This document shows positions 31,703-41,017 of a stretch of 61,151 bases of DNA, piece by piece. The DNA comes from a virus. The position numbers and the translations under genes were made by a program. Where the stretch lies: positions 1 through 61,151 of IMG/VR virus record IMGVR_UViG_3300022602_002290, one strand, 5' to 3'. How positions within the stretch are numbered: the stretch's first letter is position 1; each line of letters starts with the position of its first letter. The notes beneath the pieces were generated by a model that did not search any database, was not told where the DNA came from, and saw only the letters and a program-made list of their open reading frames with translations.

Positions 31703-32851
31703 TGCATTGGTTAGGCAAGACTCTAATCTTACGAACCAGCTAGGCGGAGCAGTGATCGGCACGATAAACAACAGTCCGTTGCCTCCTTCATTCCACAGTC
31801 CTGCATAAAGGCCGTGCTTGTATAAGAAGCTTTCAAACAAGGTATCAAGCGGCTTTTCGTTTAACAGCACTAGATTAAACACAAGACCGTGATTGGTATA
31901 GGACTTAATCAATCCTTGCTCTACTAATCTATCAGCTAACTCCTTAGTCCAGGTTATTAGTTGAGGAACTTTATCTAGTAGTTGTTCTTTTTCTAACAGA
32001 TCTAAATAGGCAAGAGTTGAGTATATACCACTTAGATTGAAACTGTAACTGAATCCGTGTGCCCACATAGTATCTTTAACTTTATTAAACACTAGATCAT
32101 TTATGCAGGTAGCACTAAGCGGAAAGTAACCCCCGCTTAATGCTTTGCCCATAGTAAAGACATCTGGTTGGACTACGTCTTTCCAACCAAAGAATGAACC
32201 AGTCTTCCCACCGCACATTGCGATGTCATCGACAATAAGAACTATATTCTTATCGGTACATGCTTGACGTAGTCCTTGCCAGAATTCTTTACCTGGATTA
32301 TACAATCCGTTTTGCCAACTACTTGTTTCTATAACCACAGCACATAGATCATCAGTAATGTTATCTAATGTGTAATTGCTAATAATGCAACGAGAATCCT
32401 TTCCAAATGTATTTGTGATATATGTGGCATCGCTAATACTTGAGCTCATGTAAGTGCTACCATGATAGCTTTTAGTAAATCCTAAAAATTTATTGCGACC
32501 GTTATACAGTTGTGCTATTTTAATAGCACCTTCTATAGCATCACTGCCACTTACTGAAAAGAAACTGCGATATCCTTGGCTCATATTATACAAGCGATTA
32601 CCTAATTCTATTACAGCAGGATGTGTAGTATAAAATTCTCCGCTACTAAATGGAGCTTGTTTCATCTGTTCTGATACGTAGTCCACTATGTCTGTGCGTT
32701 TAAATCCTATAGGAAAACAACCGCAACTGCCTAGACTTAAATCCATCTTAGGAGATCCGTTGTCAACGAACCCGTAGTCTATATATTCATGTATTACACG
32801 AAGTGACTGTGAGCTATTAGTTGCATAGGGAAATAATAGTTTTGAATCCAT
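31664..32851 (-). CDS. class III PLP-dependent aminotransferase
   Basis: 395 residues. The fold's landmarks are present: SGSDAIEGAIKIA, SYHGST for the phosphate cup, VDDIAMCGGKTG with the cofactor-binding aspartate (D208/D209), and K236 in TMGKALSGGYFP, which forms the Schiff base. This is the BioA/glutamate-semialdehyde aminomutase group. It could supply the amine that the amidinotransferase uses. It is the third gene of a minus-strand operon with a 2OG-type oxygenase and a halogenase, adjacent to the latter by a one-base stop/start overlap. Confidence 0.85.
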   Translation of the reverse strand: MDSKLLFPYATNSSQSLRVIHEYIDYGFVDNGSPKMDLSLGSCGCFPIGFKRTDIVDYVSEQMKQAPFSSGEFYTTHPAVIELGNRLYNMSQGYRSFFSVSGSDAIEGAIKIAQLYNGRNKFLGFTKSYHGSTYMSSSISDATYITNTFGKDSRCIISNYTLDNITDDLCAVVIETSSWQNGLYNPGKEFWQGLRQACTDKNIVLIVDDIAMCGGKTGSFFGWKDVVQPDVFTMGKALSGGYFPLSATCINDLVFNKVKDTMWAHGFSYSFNLSGIYSTLAYLDLLEKEQLLDKVPQLITWTKELADRLVEQGLIKSYTNHGLVFNLVLLNEKPLDTLFESFLYKHGLYAGLWNEGGNGLLFIVPITAPPSWFVRLESCLTNALIDYASAFALSS

Positions 32852-34347
32852 TACGAAAAATATTTTCCAAAAGTAACATCAAGGTTTGTTTTATATTCTT
32901 GTTCCATGAGCTGTATTCTATTTGCTTTCCAGCTTTCATATTCTGCTCTAATTGATTCTTCTTTGCCTTGAAGCTGTGCTCTAGCAACATCTTTTGATAT
33001 AAAGCCCAACCCTGATAGTATTTGATTCCAAGCCTGATGCCCAATACTATTTTCAGGATTAGGGACGTCTTCTTCTGTTAGTAATCGATGCTTGCTTATT
33101 TCTAAAACATGCTTAACAAAATCAGTAGATATATCAGTGTTAGCTACGTGTTTCCAAAAAGGAGTATCTTCTTTTCCTCCTAGATAATGTAAGATAATAA
33201 AATCTCTTATATCATCGTACATTGCACCTATTTCTTTGTTGTAACGATCTATCACAGATTTATTACAAGTTTCTTCTCTAGTCATTTTTAGATTTTCAAC
33301 AAATTTAGTAAGTTGTATGGTAGATGCATGTATGCTGGTTGCTTCTAATGGTTCAATGAACGCAGAAGCTAATCCTAGTGCGATACAATTTTTAAACCAC
33401 GGTGTTTGATGCCTACCTGGTTCAAATTTAATTTGTTTAATTGGAGTTATATCGTATTTGAAATATTGTACAAGTTCTAACTCTGCTTGATTGAATGTCA
33501 TAAATTCATCACAGAATACATATCCACATCCGTATCTTTCTAGTGTAGGTATTTGCCAAGCCCACCCAGCAGATAATGCGTGTGCTGTAGTAACAGGTTG
33601 TGGGCGTATTGGATTTTCATATCCGTAAGGTAGATAGAAAGGTAATGCAGAATTTAAAAGCAAATGATCTTTATAACTTTTCCAGCCCGTGTTTAATTTG
33701 TCTATTAGTATCCTAGCGAATCCTGTACAATCTATAAAGAAATCGCCTTCTACATACTGCTTGTTATGCAGTCTGATGCTTACAATACCATGTACATCTT
33801 GAAACACATTCTCAACACGAGAATCTATGCATTCTCCGCCCATCTGTAAAACTTGTCGTTTAAAGTAGCGTCCTATCTTGTGACCATCAAAGTGATAGCT
33901 GAATCCCTCAGTAGGTGAAACTCCTGATTCGTCTTGTTTTACAACAGATCTTTTTTCATCAATGAACATGCCTAATTCACTAATAGCATGTATAGGACCT
34001 TCGCACAATATCTGTAGTGCTAGATAATCATTTAGTTTAGGGTCTCTAGAAAAATTTAAATCCAAAGGATTATGATAGGTACTAGGAGTTTTAGTCCAAT
34101 TTACGTGCTTAGTGCCCTGCTTGAATGTAGCATCGGTCTTAATTATAAAATCTTTTATGTCTATGCAAAAATCAACAGATCTACCATTTACAATACTTCC
34201 AAGTATGTGTGTTGATCCTTCACCGACTCCAATAATACCATCTGCAGAACTTTCAATTACTGTTACCTGCTGTTCTGGTTGAGATTTTAAAATATAGTAA
34301 GCCGCTAACCATCCTGCTGTACCGCCTCCAACTATAACAATTTTCAT
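32851..34347 (-). CDS. FAD-dependent tryptophan-halogenase-like protein
   Basis: 498 residues from the ATG at 34347, which overlaps the preceding stop as ATGA. Key features are intact: the FAD loop VGGGTAGW, the GVGEGS motif, the lysine of TFKQGTK (K76, equivalent to PrnA Lys79), WxWxIP as GWAWQIP (262-267), and a glutamate in IEPLEATS (about 335). Known relatives chlorinate or brominate tryptophan or indole compounds using FADH2 from a separate reductase, which is not seen here. Similar genes occur in cyanophages, where the substrate is unknown. Confidence 0.85.
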   Translation of the reverse strand: MKIVIVGGGTAGWLAAYYILKSQPEQQVTVIESSADGIIGVGEGSTHILGSIVNGRSVDFCIDIKDFIIKTDATFKQGTKHVNWTKTPSTYHNPLDLNFSRDPKLNDYLALQILCEGPIHAISELGMFIDEKRSVVKQDESGVSPTEGFSYHFDGHKIGRYFKRQVLQMGGECIDSRVENVFQDVHGIVSIRLHNKQYVEGDFFIDCTGFARILIDKLNTGWKSYKDHLLLNSALPFYLPYGYENPIRPQPVTTAHALSAGWAWQIPTLERYGCGYVFCDEFMTFNQAELELVQYFKYDITPIKQIKFEPGRHQTPWFKNCIALGLASAFIEPLEATSIHASTIQLTKFVENLKMTREETCNKSVIDRYNKEIGAMYDDIRDFIILHYLGGKEDTPFWKHVANTDISTDFVKHVLEISKHRLLTEEDVPNPENSIGHQAWNQILSGLGFISKDVARAQLQGKEESIRAEYESWKANRIQLMEQEYKTNLDVTFGKYFS

Positions 34348-34985
34348 TTTCTTATATCCCATTCACGATTTGCAATCATCCAATCTGATCCTTTACATCC
34401 TACATTGAACGATACTGCGTATCTATAATCGTTTGTGTTATTCTTTCGTGTCTTATGTCGTAGCCAGCCCGGAAATAATATCAAATCTCCTGTTTGAATC
34501 TCTATACTCGTTTCTAACCATTCTGGTACATCTTCTGGACGTTGATAGTCGTATGGTTGCATAGATGCAACAAGTGAGTTTGGATTTTCAAACACTAAGT
34601 TCCCCATGTCTTTGTCTGCCTTAAGATATAAAACACCTGCTAAGACATACGGAGCATGATTGTGTGCGATTACCTCAGAGCCTGTGCTATTTCGATTCAT
34701 CCAGCACTCGCTTATAAATGGATCCAGACCCCTATAAAATTTAAATTGTTTCCAACAGTCTGCAATACAAACATTGAGCTGTTCAACTATATCTTTAAAC
34801 GACTCATCCTCATGTAGTTTATTATTCACATTAAAGGTAGTAGTTACTCCTGAAGAAAAATCTGGGTGCGCACTATGTAGTCCTTCAAATATAGGTTTTA
34901 CCTTTGGCATTATTTGATCCAATGCAGTTTCAACACCATGTATTTTGGTCTTATAGATGTTGATAGGAAAGATTTGTGTGAGCAT
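34344..34985 (-). CDS. 2OG-FeII_Oxy_5-type protein (HxH)
   Basis: 213 residues from the ATG at 34985; a longer frame exists upstream but a perfect TATAAATA ends four bases before this codon. AHNHAPYVLAGVLYL gives H108 and H110, WLRHKTRKN gives H177, and R188 follows in YRYAVSFNVG. It is a paralog of the protein at 30057 and shares its HxH metal site. It heads the halogenase/aminotransferase operon, so it probably prepares or finishes the same product. Confidence 0.75.
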   Translation of the reverse strand: MLTQIFPINIYKTKIHGVETALDQIMPKVKPIFEGLHSAHPDFSSGVTTTFNVNNKLHEDESFKDIVEQLNVCIADCWKQFKFYRGLDPFISECWMNRNSTGSEVIAHNHAPYVLAGVLYLKADKDMGNLVFENPNSLVASMQPYDYQRPEDVPEWLETSIEIQTGDLILFPGWLRHKTRKNNTNDYRYAVSFNVGCKGSDWMIANREWDIRK

Positions 34986-34989
34986 GGGA

Positions 34990-34997
34990 TATTTATA
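34990..34997 (-). promoter_or_regulatory. perfect T4-type late box TATAAATA
   Basis: Exact late consensus on the minus strand, four bases (TCCC) before the ATG at 34985. Confidence 0.7.
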
Positions 34998-35012
34998 GTT
35001 AAGTACGCTGTT

Positions 35013-35020
35013 AATAAATA
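35013..35020 (+). promoter_or_regulatory. late-type promoter box AATAAATA
   Basis: Plus-strand box, five bases (TTATC) before the ATG at 35026; divergent partner of the box at 34990. Confidence 0.6.
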
Positions 35021-35025
35021 TTATC

Positions 35026-35649
35026 ATGATACGTATATCAACAGCAGAAATCACATATAATCAACAAGTAGCAGAACTATATAATCTTATTGATCCTAAA
35101 GATGAGAATGAACATTTTATTAGATTGTTTTTGAAGTATCATAAATCTGTTAATGGATCGCTAATAGACTTGTGCTGTGGGCTTGGTAAATTGTGTGATG
35201 AATTTAAAAAATTTAATCCTAATTTATCTATCACGGGCTGTGATAAATCTCCGGATATGCTAAAACATCGCGCTGATTTAATAGTTGGAGATATAGTTAA
35301 CCTAACAGGACAATACGATAATATAGTAAGCACTTACGGATATAGACACTTTGATAATGTTGATCAATTTTGGGAGACTGTATTTAGACTGTCACACGAC
35401 AATACTAAAATTTTAATATGTGATTGGTTAAGGCCCGATGATGCAAGCTCAATCAGATCCGTGCTATCTTATTTTTCTTCGATAGATGATCCTGCATTAA
35501 TAAAATTACATCCTATGATTGAACTATGTATTCAATCTGCTTATAGCAAAAGTGAAATAGCTATTCAAATAAAAAAGTATCCCACTCTAAAAGTAGATTA
35601 TTATGATACTGGTTTTGGTATAGAGTTATTTTATATCTACAACACTTAG
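35026..35649 (+). CDS. class I SAM-dependent methyltransferase
   Basis: 207 residues. LIDLCCGLGKLCDEF is motif I, ITGCDKSPDML is the strand 2 motif, and ADLIVGDIVNL the adenine-binding loop; DNIVSTYGYRHF stands at motif IV. It is of the UbiE/Methyltransf_25 type that methylates small molecules. There is no Shine-Dalgarno; the ATG directly follows a late-type box. It converges with the next oxygenase gene and overlaps it by 24 bases. Confidence 0.8.
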   Translation: MIRISTAEITYNQQVAELYNLIDPKDENEHFIRLFLKYHKSVNGSLIDLCCGLGKLCDEFKKFNPNLSITGCDKSPDMLKHRADLIVGDIVNLTGQYDNIVSTYGYRHFDNVDQFWETVFRLSHDNTKILICDWLRPDDASSIRSVLSYFSSIDDPALIKLHPMIELCIQSAYSKSEIAIQIKKYPTLKVDYYDTGFGIELFYIYNT

Positions 35650-36210
35650 CGATAACGAGATGCGAGGATAGTCTAAGTTGTTTACGCTGTGTATCATAGA
35701 CGTATTGATCTCATGCCATCTACGAGGTTCTATTGTTATTTGATCAATTAACTCTATCCTATCTTCTGTAAAAGTTGTATGCGGATAAACAGATAAATGT
35801 TTGAATTCTTGTTTTGGTTGATAAAACGATGTAGTAGCATTGCCAGTTGAGATGACGTAGTTGTAGGCTTTGTATCGTATCTCATCAACGTGCGGAGGAA
35901 TGTTCCTACCTCCGTGCATGTGTTGTATGCTTATATAGGCAAACTCTCCTATATTTTCATAAACCCAATCAGCTATTGAATCACTGACATCTAAGAAATC
36001 AAACCTAGCAATATCTCCTGTAGCTTCTGACAGAGGATACCCTAAAGAATCCTCAAGATTGTACTTGAACTTTTTAACTTCTTCTAAAACAGTGTTTGAA
36101 GCTTTTATGTTTAGATCTTCTATGCTATGATCAATAGATCCTTCAACCAAAGATAATATTTGTTTTTCTAAATAGTCTGGAAGGGTTGGTAAATCTAAAT
36201 AATTAAACAT
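35626..36210 (-). CDS. aspartyl-hydroxylase-like 2OG-Fe(II) oxygenase
   Basis: 194 residues from the ATG at 36210 (a longer in-frame start lies in the coding start of the opposite gene and is unlikely). NIPPHVDEIR gives H107 and D109; MIHSVNNLDYPRISLSLS gives H174 and R183. The barrel is of the aspartyl/asparaginyl hydroxylase kind. Only 20 bases separate it from the divergent radical SAM gene, so their promoters must overlap. Confidence 0.65.
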   Translation of the reverse strand: MFNYLDLPTLPDYLEKQILSLVEGSIDHSIEDLNIKASNTVLEEVKKFKYNLEDSLGYPLSEATGDIARFDFLDVSDSIADWVYENIGEFAYISIQHMHGGRNIPPHVDEIRYKAYNYVISTGNATTSFYQPKQEFKHLSVYPHTTFTEDRIELIDQITIEPRRWHEINTSMIHSVNNLDYPRISLSLSVVDIK

Positions 36211-36230
36211 ACGAATACTTATTATACCGC

Positions 36231-37328
36231 ATGAACGAAAAAAAATATATAGAAATACAGTTAGAGCAACAGTATGCATACCATCCAGGATTAAAGTCCT
36301 ATAAGCGTGGAGCAGATCTACCTAATGTATGGAAATACGATTGCAATATTCCCTCACGTGCTTTGAGCATAGATTTTAGGGGTGACTGTCACGTTTGTAT
36401 ATGCGAAGTATTTTTACCAATTCCTGTAGGTAATATATTAGATTTTGAATCGTTGGAAGATGTTTGGACAAGCCCTATTGCCAAGGAACTACAAAAAGAC
36501 ATAGAGATAGAAAACAAGTATACCTACTGTGCTGTAGAACATTGTGGTATATTGCAAATGGATCAACATCTATCTCGTTATAAGTTAAGCATTGATGTTG
36601 ATGAGAGTTGTAATCTAGCATGTCCTAGTTGTAGACGTGAACCTATTATGTTAAACAGTGGTCCAGAGTACGAACGTAGAAAGAACATAATAGATCACAT
36701 TCTTAAATTAGTACAAAAATTTGATAAGCCTATCACTATCACAACCAGCGGCGGCGATGTATTTGCAAGTAGAATACTACGTCCCTTGTTTATCGATTGG
36801 CAACCAAAAGATACACAGGAGTTTATATTCCAAACAAATGGGCTCTTGATGAAAAAATTATTACCCGATTCTAATATTGTTTCTAAGATTACTGAACTGT
36901 TAGTAAGTGTGGATGCAGGTACTAAAGAAGTATATGAAGTAGTCCGATCGCCCGGTAAGTTCGATGTGCTGGAAGAAAATCTAGAATGGTTATCTAGCAA
37001 TAGGCATCTATTACCTAATGCCGAAATCAAGATACGTTATGTAATGCAATCAGCTAATGCAGAGGATCTTGTTAATTTTGCTCAAATGTGTAAAAGACTT
37101 AATTTTCAAGGTGTTGTGAGTAAAGTAGATGATTGGGGTACTTGGGATAATTTTAGTGAACATGATGTTACAATTCCTAGTCATCCTAAACATCAATTAG
37201 CTATGCAACAAATATTGCAAGTACTAAAAGAATATACAAAACAAGAAATGTATATTCAAGAGTCGTTAGTTGCTATGAGCCGTACACTCGATCATATATC
37301 TCAGGAAGAACATCGTCAGGCCATTTGA
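36231..37328 (+). CDS. radical SAM protein with N-terminal cysteine module
   Basis: 365 residues. Core ligands are C127, C131 and C134 (CNLACPSC); TTSGGDVFAS stands in the GGE position. Before the barrel lies a cysteine-rich module (C38, C53, C56, C58, C100, C105) with GDCHVCICEVF and VGNILDFESLEDVW. This resembles a SPASM-type cluster domain moved to the N-terminus, as in the twitch proteins of this window. The substrate is unknown. It overlaps the converging kinase-like gene by 56 bases. Confidence 0.75.
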   Translation: MNEKKYIEIQLEQQYAYHPGLKSYKRGADLPNVWKYDCNIPSRALSIDFRGDCHVCICEVFLPIPVGNILDFESLEDVWTSPIAKELQKDIEIENKYTYCAVEHCGILQMDQHLSRYKLSIDVDESCNLACPSCRREPIMLNSGPEYERRKNIIDHILKLVQKFDKPITITTSGGDVFASRILRPLFIDWQPKDTQEFIFQTNGLLMKKLLPDSNIVSKITELLVSVDAGTKEVYEVVRSPGKFDVLEENLEWLSSNRHLLPNAEIKIRYVMQSANAEDLVNFAQMCKRLNFQGVVSKVDDWGTWDNFSEHDVTIPSHPKHQLAMQQILQVLKEYTKQEMYIQESLVAMSRTLDHISQEEHRQAI

Positions 37329-37896
37329 TATATTCTTTAAATGCCTTTTCATTTAATAGTTTCATATCCAAATTATTACCAATCATTAGTTGTCTAACTA
37401 ACTTAGCTCGTTCACTATTCAATAGTGGCATATATAACTGCATATTCATAGGTTGTTCAAGGTATCTAGATGCACTAAAAAATGAAAATGTTTTTAGAAC
37501 TTTATCTTCGTCTATGAAAAAACATTTAGGATACATAGATAGCTTGTATATCTGAGCTTTATGTAGATCCAAGCATATCTGTTCTAATTGCTGTTTCCAA
37601 TCAGGGCAATAGTCTTCGAGCTGTTCTCCTCTATTGATTATGTCCTGACAAATGTGTCCGCTAAATCTTAGATATATTTTATAACCATCTTTTTCTTCTT
37701 TGGCAAGTTTAGCGCACCACCTGTACTGCTCGAGTTCTCCGCCTACAAAGTTTAAATCTCTAATATAGCAAGAACGCATTAGCAACATATCATATTGCGG
37801 TTTAATTTCGTATTCTTGACATAAGAAATTACCGTCTGTGCTCTTATAAAGATTATAAACTCCGTGTTCTAATTGAACCCAGTTTTCACTCATCAT
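37273..37896 (-). CDS. degenerate kinase-like protein
   Basis: 207 residues. The C-terminal half, LDLHKAQIYKLSMYPKCFF, then a short strand EDKVLKTFSFF, follows the layout of the catalytic loop and metal-binding strand of APH/Bud32-like kinases, but the HxD aspartate and the DFG aspartate are not in place. It resembles the protein at 38728. It may therefore bind rather than phosphorylate its ligand. It starts one base after the oxygenase stop, so the two are co-transcribed. Confidence 0.4.
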   Translation of the reverse strand: MMSENWVQLEHGVYNLYKSTDGNFLCQEYEIKPQYDMLLMRSCYIRDLNFVGGELEQYRWCAKLAKEEKDGYKIYLRFSGHICQDIINRGEQLEDYCPDWKQQLEQICLDLHKAQIYKLSMYPKCFFIDEDKVLKTFSFFSASRYLEQPMNMQLYMPLLNSERAKLVRQLMIGNNLDMKLLNEKAFKEYIKWPDDVLPEIYDRVYGS

Positions 37897-37897
37897 A

Positions 37898-38704
37898 TTA
37901 GTAGCTCTCCAAATGATTAATACCTAGTTGTTTGCGGAATCCTTCAGTGAACTTGCCATCAATGCGTAGGCTGTAACTTTGTTCCATAATACGTTCGCCT
38001 CCGTGCCAGTCAACATCATTCCACCAAGCGGCACGAGTATTAAGATATGTCTTATCCTTAGTTTCTGGATCCCAAAGGTACATGGCTTTCTTTGTGTTAG
38101 GGCGAATGTGTATAAACTCATTGCGGTGAGGCTTAACAACATCTATACCATTTTTAGCATCTAAATCTCTATGTTCAAACGGAATACCATCTGCTTCACA
38201 ATGAAAGAATATAACACGGCCTATATGTTCAAATATCCCTAAGGTAATTAAATCCTCAACCCATTTTACTGTATTAGGAAAATACTGTGCTTCTTCTGTT
38301 AAATTTCTTTTTGCTGTCCTATTGTCCCACGATCCTTCTTCCCATAGATAATAGTAGATGTAAGGATCATATGCTCCTAGCGCCATCTTTAGATAGCGTG
38401 TGAATATGTTGCGCTGTTTAAAGTCTTTAAAATCATTTGGCATTAGGTCCATGCCGTTTAGCTTTACTGGATCAGAATCGGACAGAGCTGTAAATTCTTC
38501 CATAGCTTTGTAGATAGGTTTCCAGTGTAAGAGATAACTCATATCATTAAAGGTAAAACCAGGAGACATCCAAGTTCCTTCTTTAGCAAACTCTCTCGCT
38601 AAGGCAAATCCTTTCATAATCTCTGGCTGTAGCTTTTCGAATGAATCCATATTAATGTATGGAGTCATATCTATATATGGTTGGCCGTTTATACCTTTAA
38701 TCAT
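37898..38704 (-). CDS. 2OG-Fe(II) oxygenase-like protein (HRD type)
   Basis: 268 residues. IPFEHRDLDAKNG gives H178 and D180; a long loop with the strand NEFIHIRPNTKKAMYLWD follows; DVDWHGGERIMEQSYSLR gives H234 and R247 (written as WHGGERIMEQS). Similar proteins are frequent in marine T4-like phages and are usually called 2OG oxygenases. The 160-residue N-terminal part is helical and unassigned. AAAGGAAA precedes the ATG at 38704. It is coupled to the kinase-like gene downstream. Confidence 0.65.
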   Translation of the reverse strand: MIKGINGQPYIDMTPYINMDSFEKLQPEIMKGFALAREFAKEGTWMSPGFTFNDMSYLLHWKPIYKAMEEFTALSDSDPVKLNGMDLMPNDFKDFKQRNIFTRYLKMALGAYDPYIYYYLWEEGSWDNRTAKRNLTEEAQYFPNTVKWVEDLITLGIFEHIGRVIFFHCEADGIPFEHRDLDAKNGIDVVKPHRNEFIHIRPNTKKAMYLWDPETKDKTYLNTRAAWWNDVDWHGGERIMEQSYSLRIDGKFTEGFRKQLGINHLESY

Positions 38705-38727
38705 TTTTTCCTTTGATAATTACTTAC

Positions 38728-39414
38728 ATGAAATACGAATACTACTATAACAATGTTCCTGGAGTAGGGCAAACACGCAATAATCTTATTTACACCAGCC
38801 TGATATCAGCCGATAAAAAAACGTTTGTTCAGTGGTACCACAATGATACAGAATATCACAAAGGACAAAACCAAGTAGTTGATCCTGCCAAAATGGAAGA
38901 GAAGTGGTTGCGTGAAGTGAACTATTTGACTCAAATGCGGAATACATATCCACACCTAGTTCCTACGATTAAGAACATAGATTTAGATTCTAGAAAGTTA
39001 TATTTAGAAATAGACGGCCCCGATTTTTGGGAACAAGCAGGGTGTGATATAGCAAACTATAATAGTGTGTTACCGGATTGGCAAGAACAGATGCTTAACA
39101 TCATTAAGATACATAAAACATTAGGATGGCACAAGTATAGTATGCATCCTAGCAGTTACTTTGTAGTAGATAGAAAACTAAAGAGTATTAATTACTTCTT
39201 TACCTATAGAAATACTGAACCCAATATTAGTATACAAGATGTCGAAAGTCATATCTATTCTACAAGGCAAGATGAAATGCGTAAGCATTTAGATACACTA
39301 GGTATTGAATGGGATAAGCCACAGCCGTGGACAGTTATGGATCAGTTGTGTTGGGAAAGTTTTAGCACAAACTATCCAAAAGAATTTATCGAGCGAGTCA
39401 AATGTATAGTTTAA
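38728..39414 (+). CDS. degenerate kinase-like protein
   Basis: 228 residues from the ATG at 38728; a TTG five codons earlier is less likely. An N-lobe-like region contains KMEEKWLREVNYL (helix C-like) and KLYLEIDGPDFW (hinge-like). The C-lobe has WHKYSMHPSSYFVVD followed by LKSINYFFTY where HxDxxxxN and DFG would be, with the catalytic aspartates replaced. Paralog of the protein at 37273. A pseudokinase or a divergent small-molecule kinase is possible. It overlaps the next gene by 13 bases. Confidence 0.45.
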   Translation: MKYEYYYNNVPGVGQTRNNLIYTSLISADKKTFVQWYHNDTEYHKGQNQVVDPAKMEEKWLREVNYLTQMRNTYPHLVPTIKNIDLDSRKLYLEIDGPDFWEQAGCDIANYNSVLPDWQEQMLNIIKIHKTLGWHKYSMHPSSYFVVDRKLKSINYFFTYRNTEPNISIQDVESHIYSTRQDEMRKHLDTLGIEWDKPQPWTVMDQLCWESFSTNYPKEFIERVKCIV

Positions 39415-39944
39415 AGCCTTGGTCTGAAGATTTAGATCTAACTGAATTTTATGCTGAAGCCGAGCGTAGAGGATTTACAAATAACTCTAGTCAAAAAGCT
39501 ATGATAGATTGTTTTAAAAATGAACAACGATGGAATGTTTGGATTTTATATTATAAAAATACTGCTGTTGGATCAGTAGCCGCACATACACTAGATGATA
39601 TTGGATATAGGATATGTACAAGAACTTGTGCGTTTACTGATAAGATGCCTATAGATCATTTGCGTACTAGAGAAGGAATAACTTCTCATCAAAATGTTAC
39701 AGCACAATTTTTTATTCCCCAATGCATAGAGTGGGTAGGTGATCATGATATGTATATTACAACGCATCCTAGTGAAGTTGGTACACAGCGTCTGGTACAC
39801 ACAATATGGGGACCTGCCCTGGCCGCTACAGGGTGTTTAGAATTAGCGTTCAATAAAGAATATAGAGGACACATGCAAACGTTTTGGCGTCTAAATAAAG
39901 ATGTATTCTTAGAACAATTATCAAAAGGACCTAGATGGCATTAA
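39402..39944 (+). CDS. GNAT-like acetyltransferase
   Basis: 180 residues. The central strands WNVWILYYKNTAVGSVAAHTL and GYRICTRTCAFTD follow the GNAT pattern, in which strand 4 precedes the acetyl-CoA pyrophosphate loop. The R/Q-x-x-G-x-G/A loop itself is not well conserved, so cofactor binding is uncertain. The C-terminal YRGHMQTFWRLNKDVF could complete the fold. It lies in an overlapping run between a kinase-like and a radical SAM gene. N-acylation of the pathway product is a guess. Confidence 0.45.
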   Translation: MYSLKPWSEDLDLTEFYAEAERRGFTNNSSQKAMIDCFKNEQRWNVWILYYKNTAVGSVAAHTLDDIGYRICTRTCAFTDKMPIDHLRTREGITSHQNVTAQFFIPQCIEWVGDHDMYITTHPSEVGTQRLVHTIWGPALAATGCLELAFNKEYRGHMQTFWRLNKDVFLEQLSKGPRWH

Positions 39945-41017
39945 CTTTATCTCTATGCGAACATTGCTATAGACACGTACCTGCTGAAAAGTTTGAACGT
40001 GACGGTTCTGTTTGGATGCGTAAAACTTGTACAGAACACGGCACAAGCGAATATATGATAGAACGTGATTCTGAATTTTATAATACTCTAGAATTTGATT
40101 CTATAGGATACGACGTTCCTAGCGGAATCATGATAGAAGTTACTGATCGGTGTAATCTCAAATGTCCGCATTGTTATCATGAGCCCGAAAGTGCTACAAC
40201 TGATAAACCAATAGAATTGATACTTAGCCAGATAGAGTCTTGGCCAGATGATGCTGGTAGTGTTATACTTGCAGGTGCCGAACCTACACTACGCAAAGAC
40301 CTTCCAGAACTTATTAAAGCCATACACGAACTACAGGTGCGTACTAATAGAACGCATCAGGATATTACTATCCTTACTAACGGAGTGCGATTTGCAGATC
40401 GTGATTGGGTACAACAAATAAAAGATGCAGGTTGTCGTGCAGTAATGATAGGCTTGAATCATCCTACATATCAAGGAAAGACTGTACATGCAAAACAACT
40501 GCAAGGTATACAGAACTGTGTTGATGCAGGTATTATGGTATACTATGTAGGATATACTTTAGAAGACATTGATCATATACCCGATGTACTAGATGAAATA
40601 CAAGCATTAGGCAACAGTGCTTGGCAGTATCGTGTACGTGCAGGAAGTGACATAGGTCGCAATCCAGACGAACCGCGCTACTATCTAAGCGATCATGTTA
40701 AAGCAATTAAAGCATACGTAGATAGCAAAGGCTGGACATGGGAAAAGATTCCTGCAGATGATAATTTATATCATTACATGGTTAAAATAAATGGTATTAC
40801 ACACAGACTAATACAGTGGAGTGATCCTAAGACTATTGATATGGAAGAACTGCGCTGTGGTCCGTGGTGTGATTTTGTGCCCAACAAACCTATCACAAAT
40901 TTCCTACATCAAATCATGTTACGTGATGCGGCTGTAAACAAGGGAATGAATCTATGGGATACTGTTCCAGAAAGATATCAATTTCGTAGCAGAGATGCTA
41001 TGCGACAAGATCCTTAA
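39935..41017 (+). CDS. radical SAM protein of the MJ0619/Tes-like type
   Basis: 360 residues. The N-terminus SLCEHCYRHVPAEKF plus TCTEHG (C8, C11, C32 and nearby His) forms the small cysteine module typical of MJ0619-like radical SAM enzymes, the group that includes the archaeal tetraether lipid synthase Tes. Core ligands are C73, C77 and C80 (CNLKCPHC); ILAGAEPTLR is the GGE-equivalent. The protein is shorter than Tes and lacks its C-terminal parts. An unusual C-C bond or methyl-transfer reaction is possible. It converges with SpeD and overlaps it by four bases. Confidence 0.7.
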   Translation: MALTLSLCEHCYRHVPAEKFERDGSVWMRKTCTEHGTSEYMIERDSEFYNTLEFDSIGYDVPSGIMIEVTDRCNLKCPHCYHEPESATTDKPIELILSQIESWPDDAGSVILAGAEPTLRKDLPELIKAIHELQVRTNRTHQDITILTNGVRFADRDWVQQIKDAGCRAVMIGLNHPTYQGKTVHAKQLQGIQNCVDAGIMVYYVGYTLEDIDHIPDVLDEIQALGNSAWQYRVRAGSDIGRNPDEPRYYLSDHVKAIKAYVDSKGWTWEKIPADDNLYHYMVKINGITHRLIQWSDPKTIDMEELRCGPWCDFVPNKPITNFLHQIMLRDAAVNKGMNLWDTVPERYQFRSRDAMRQDP

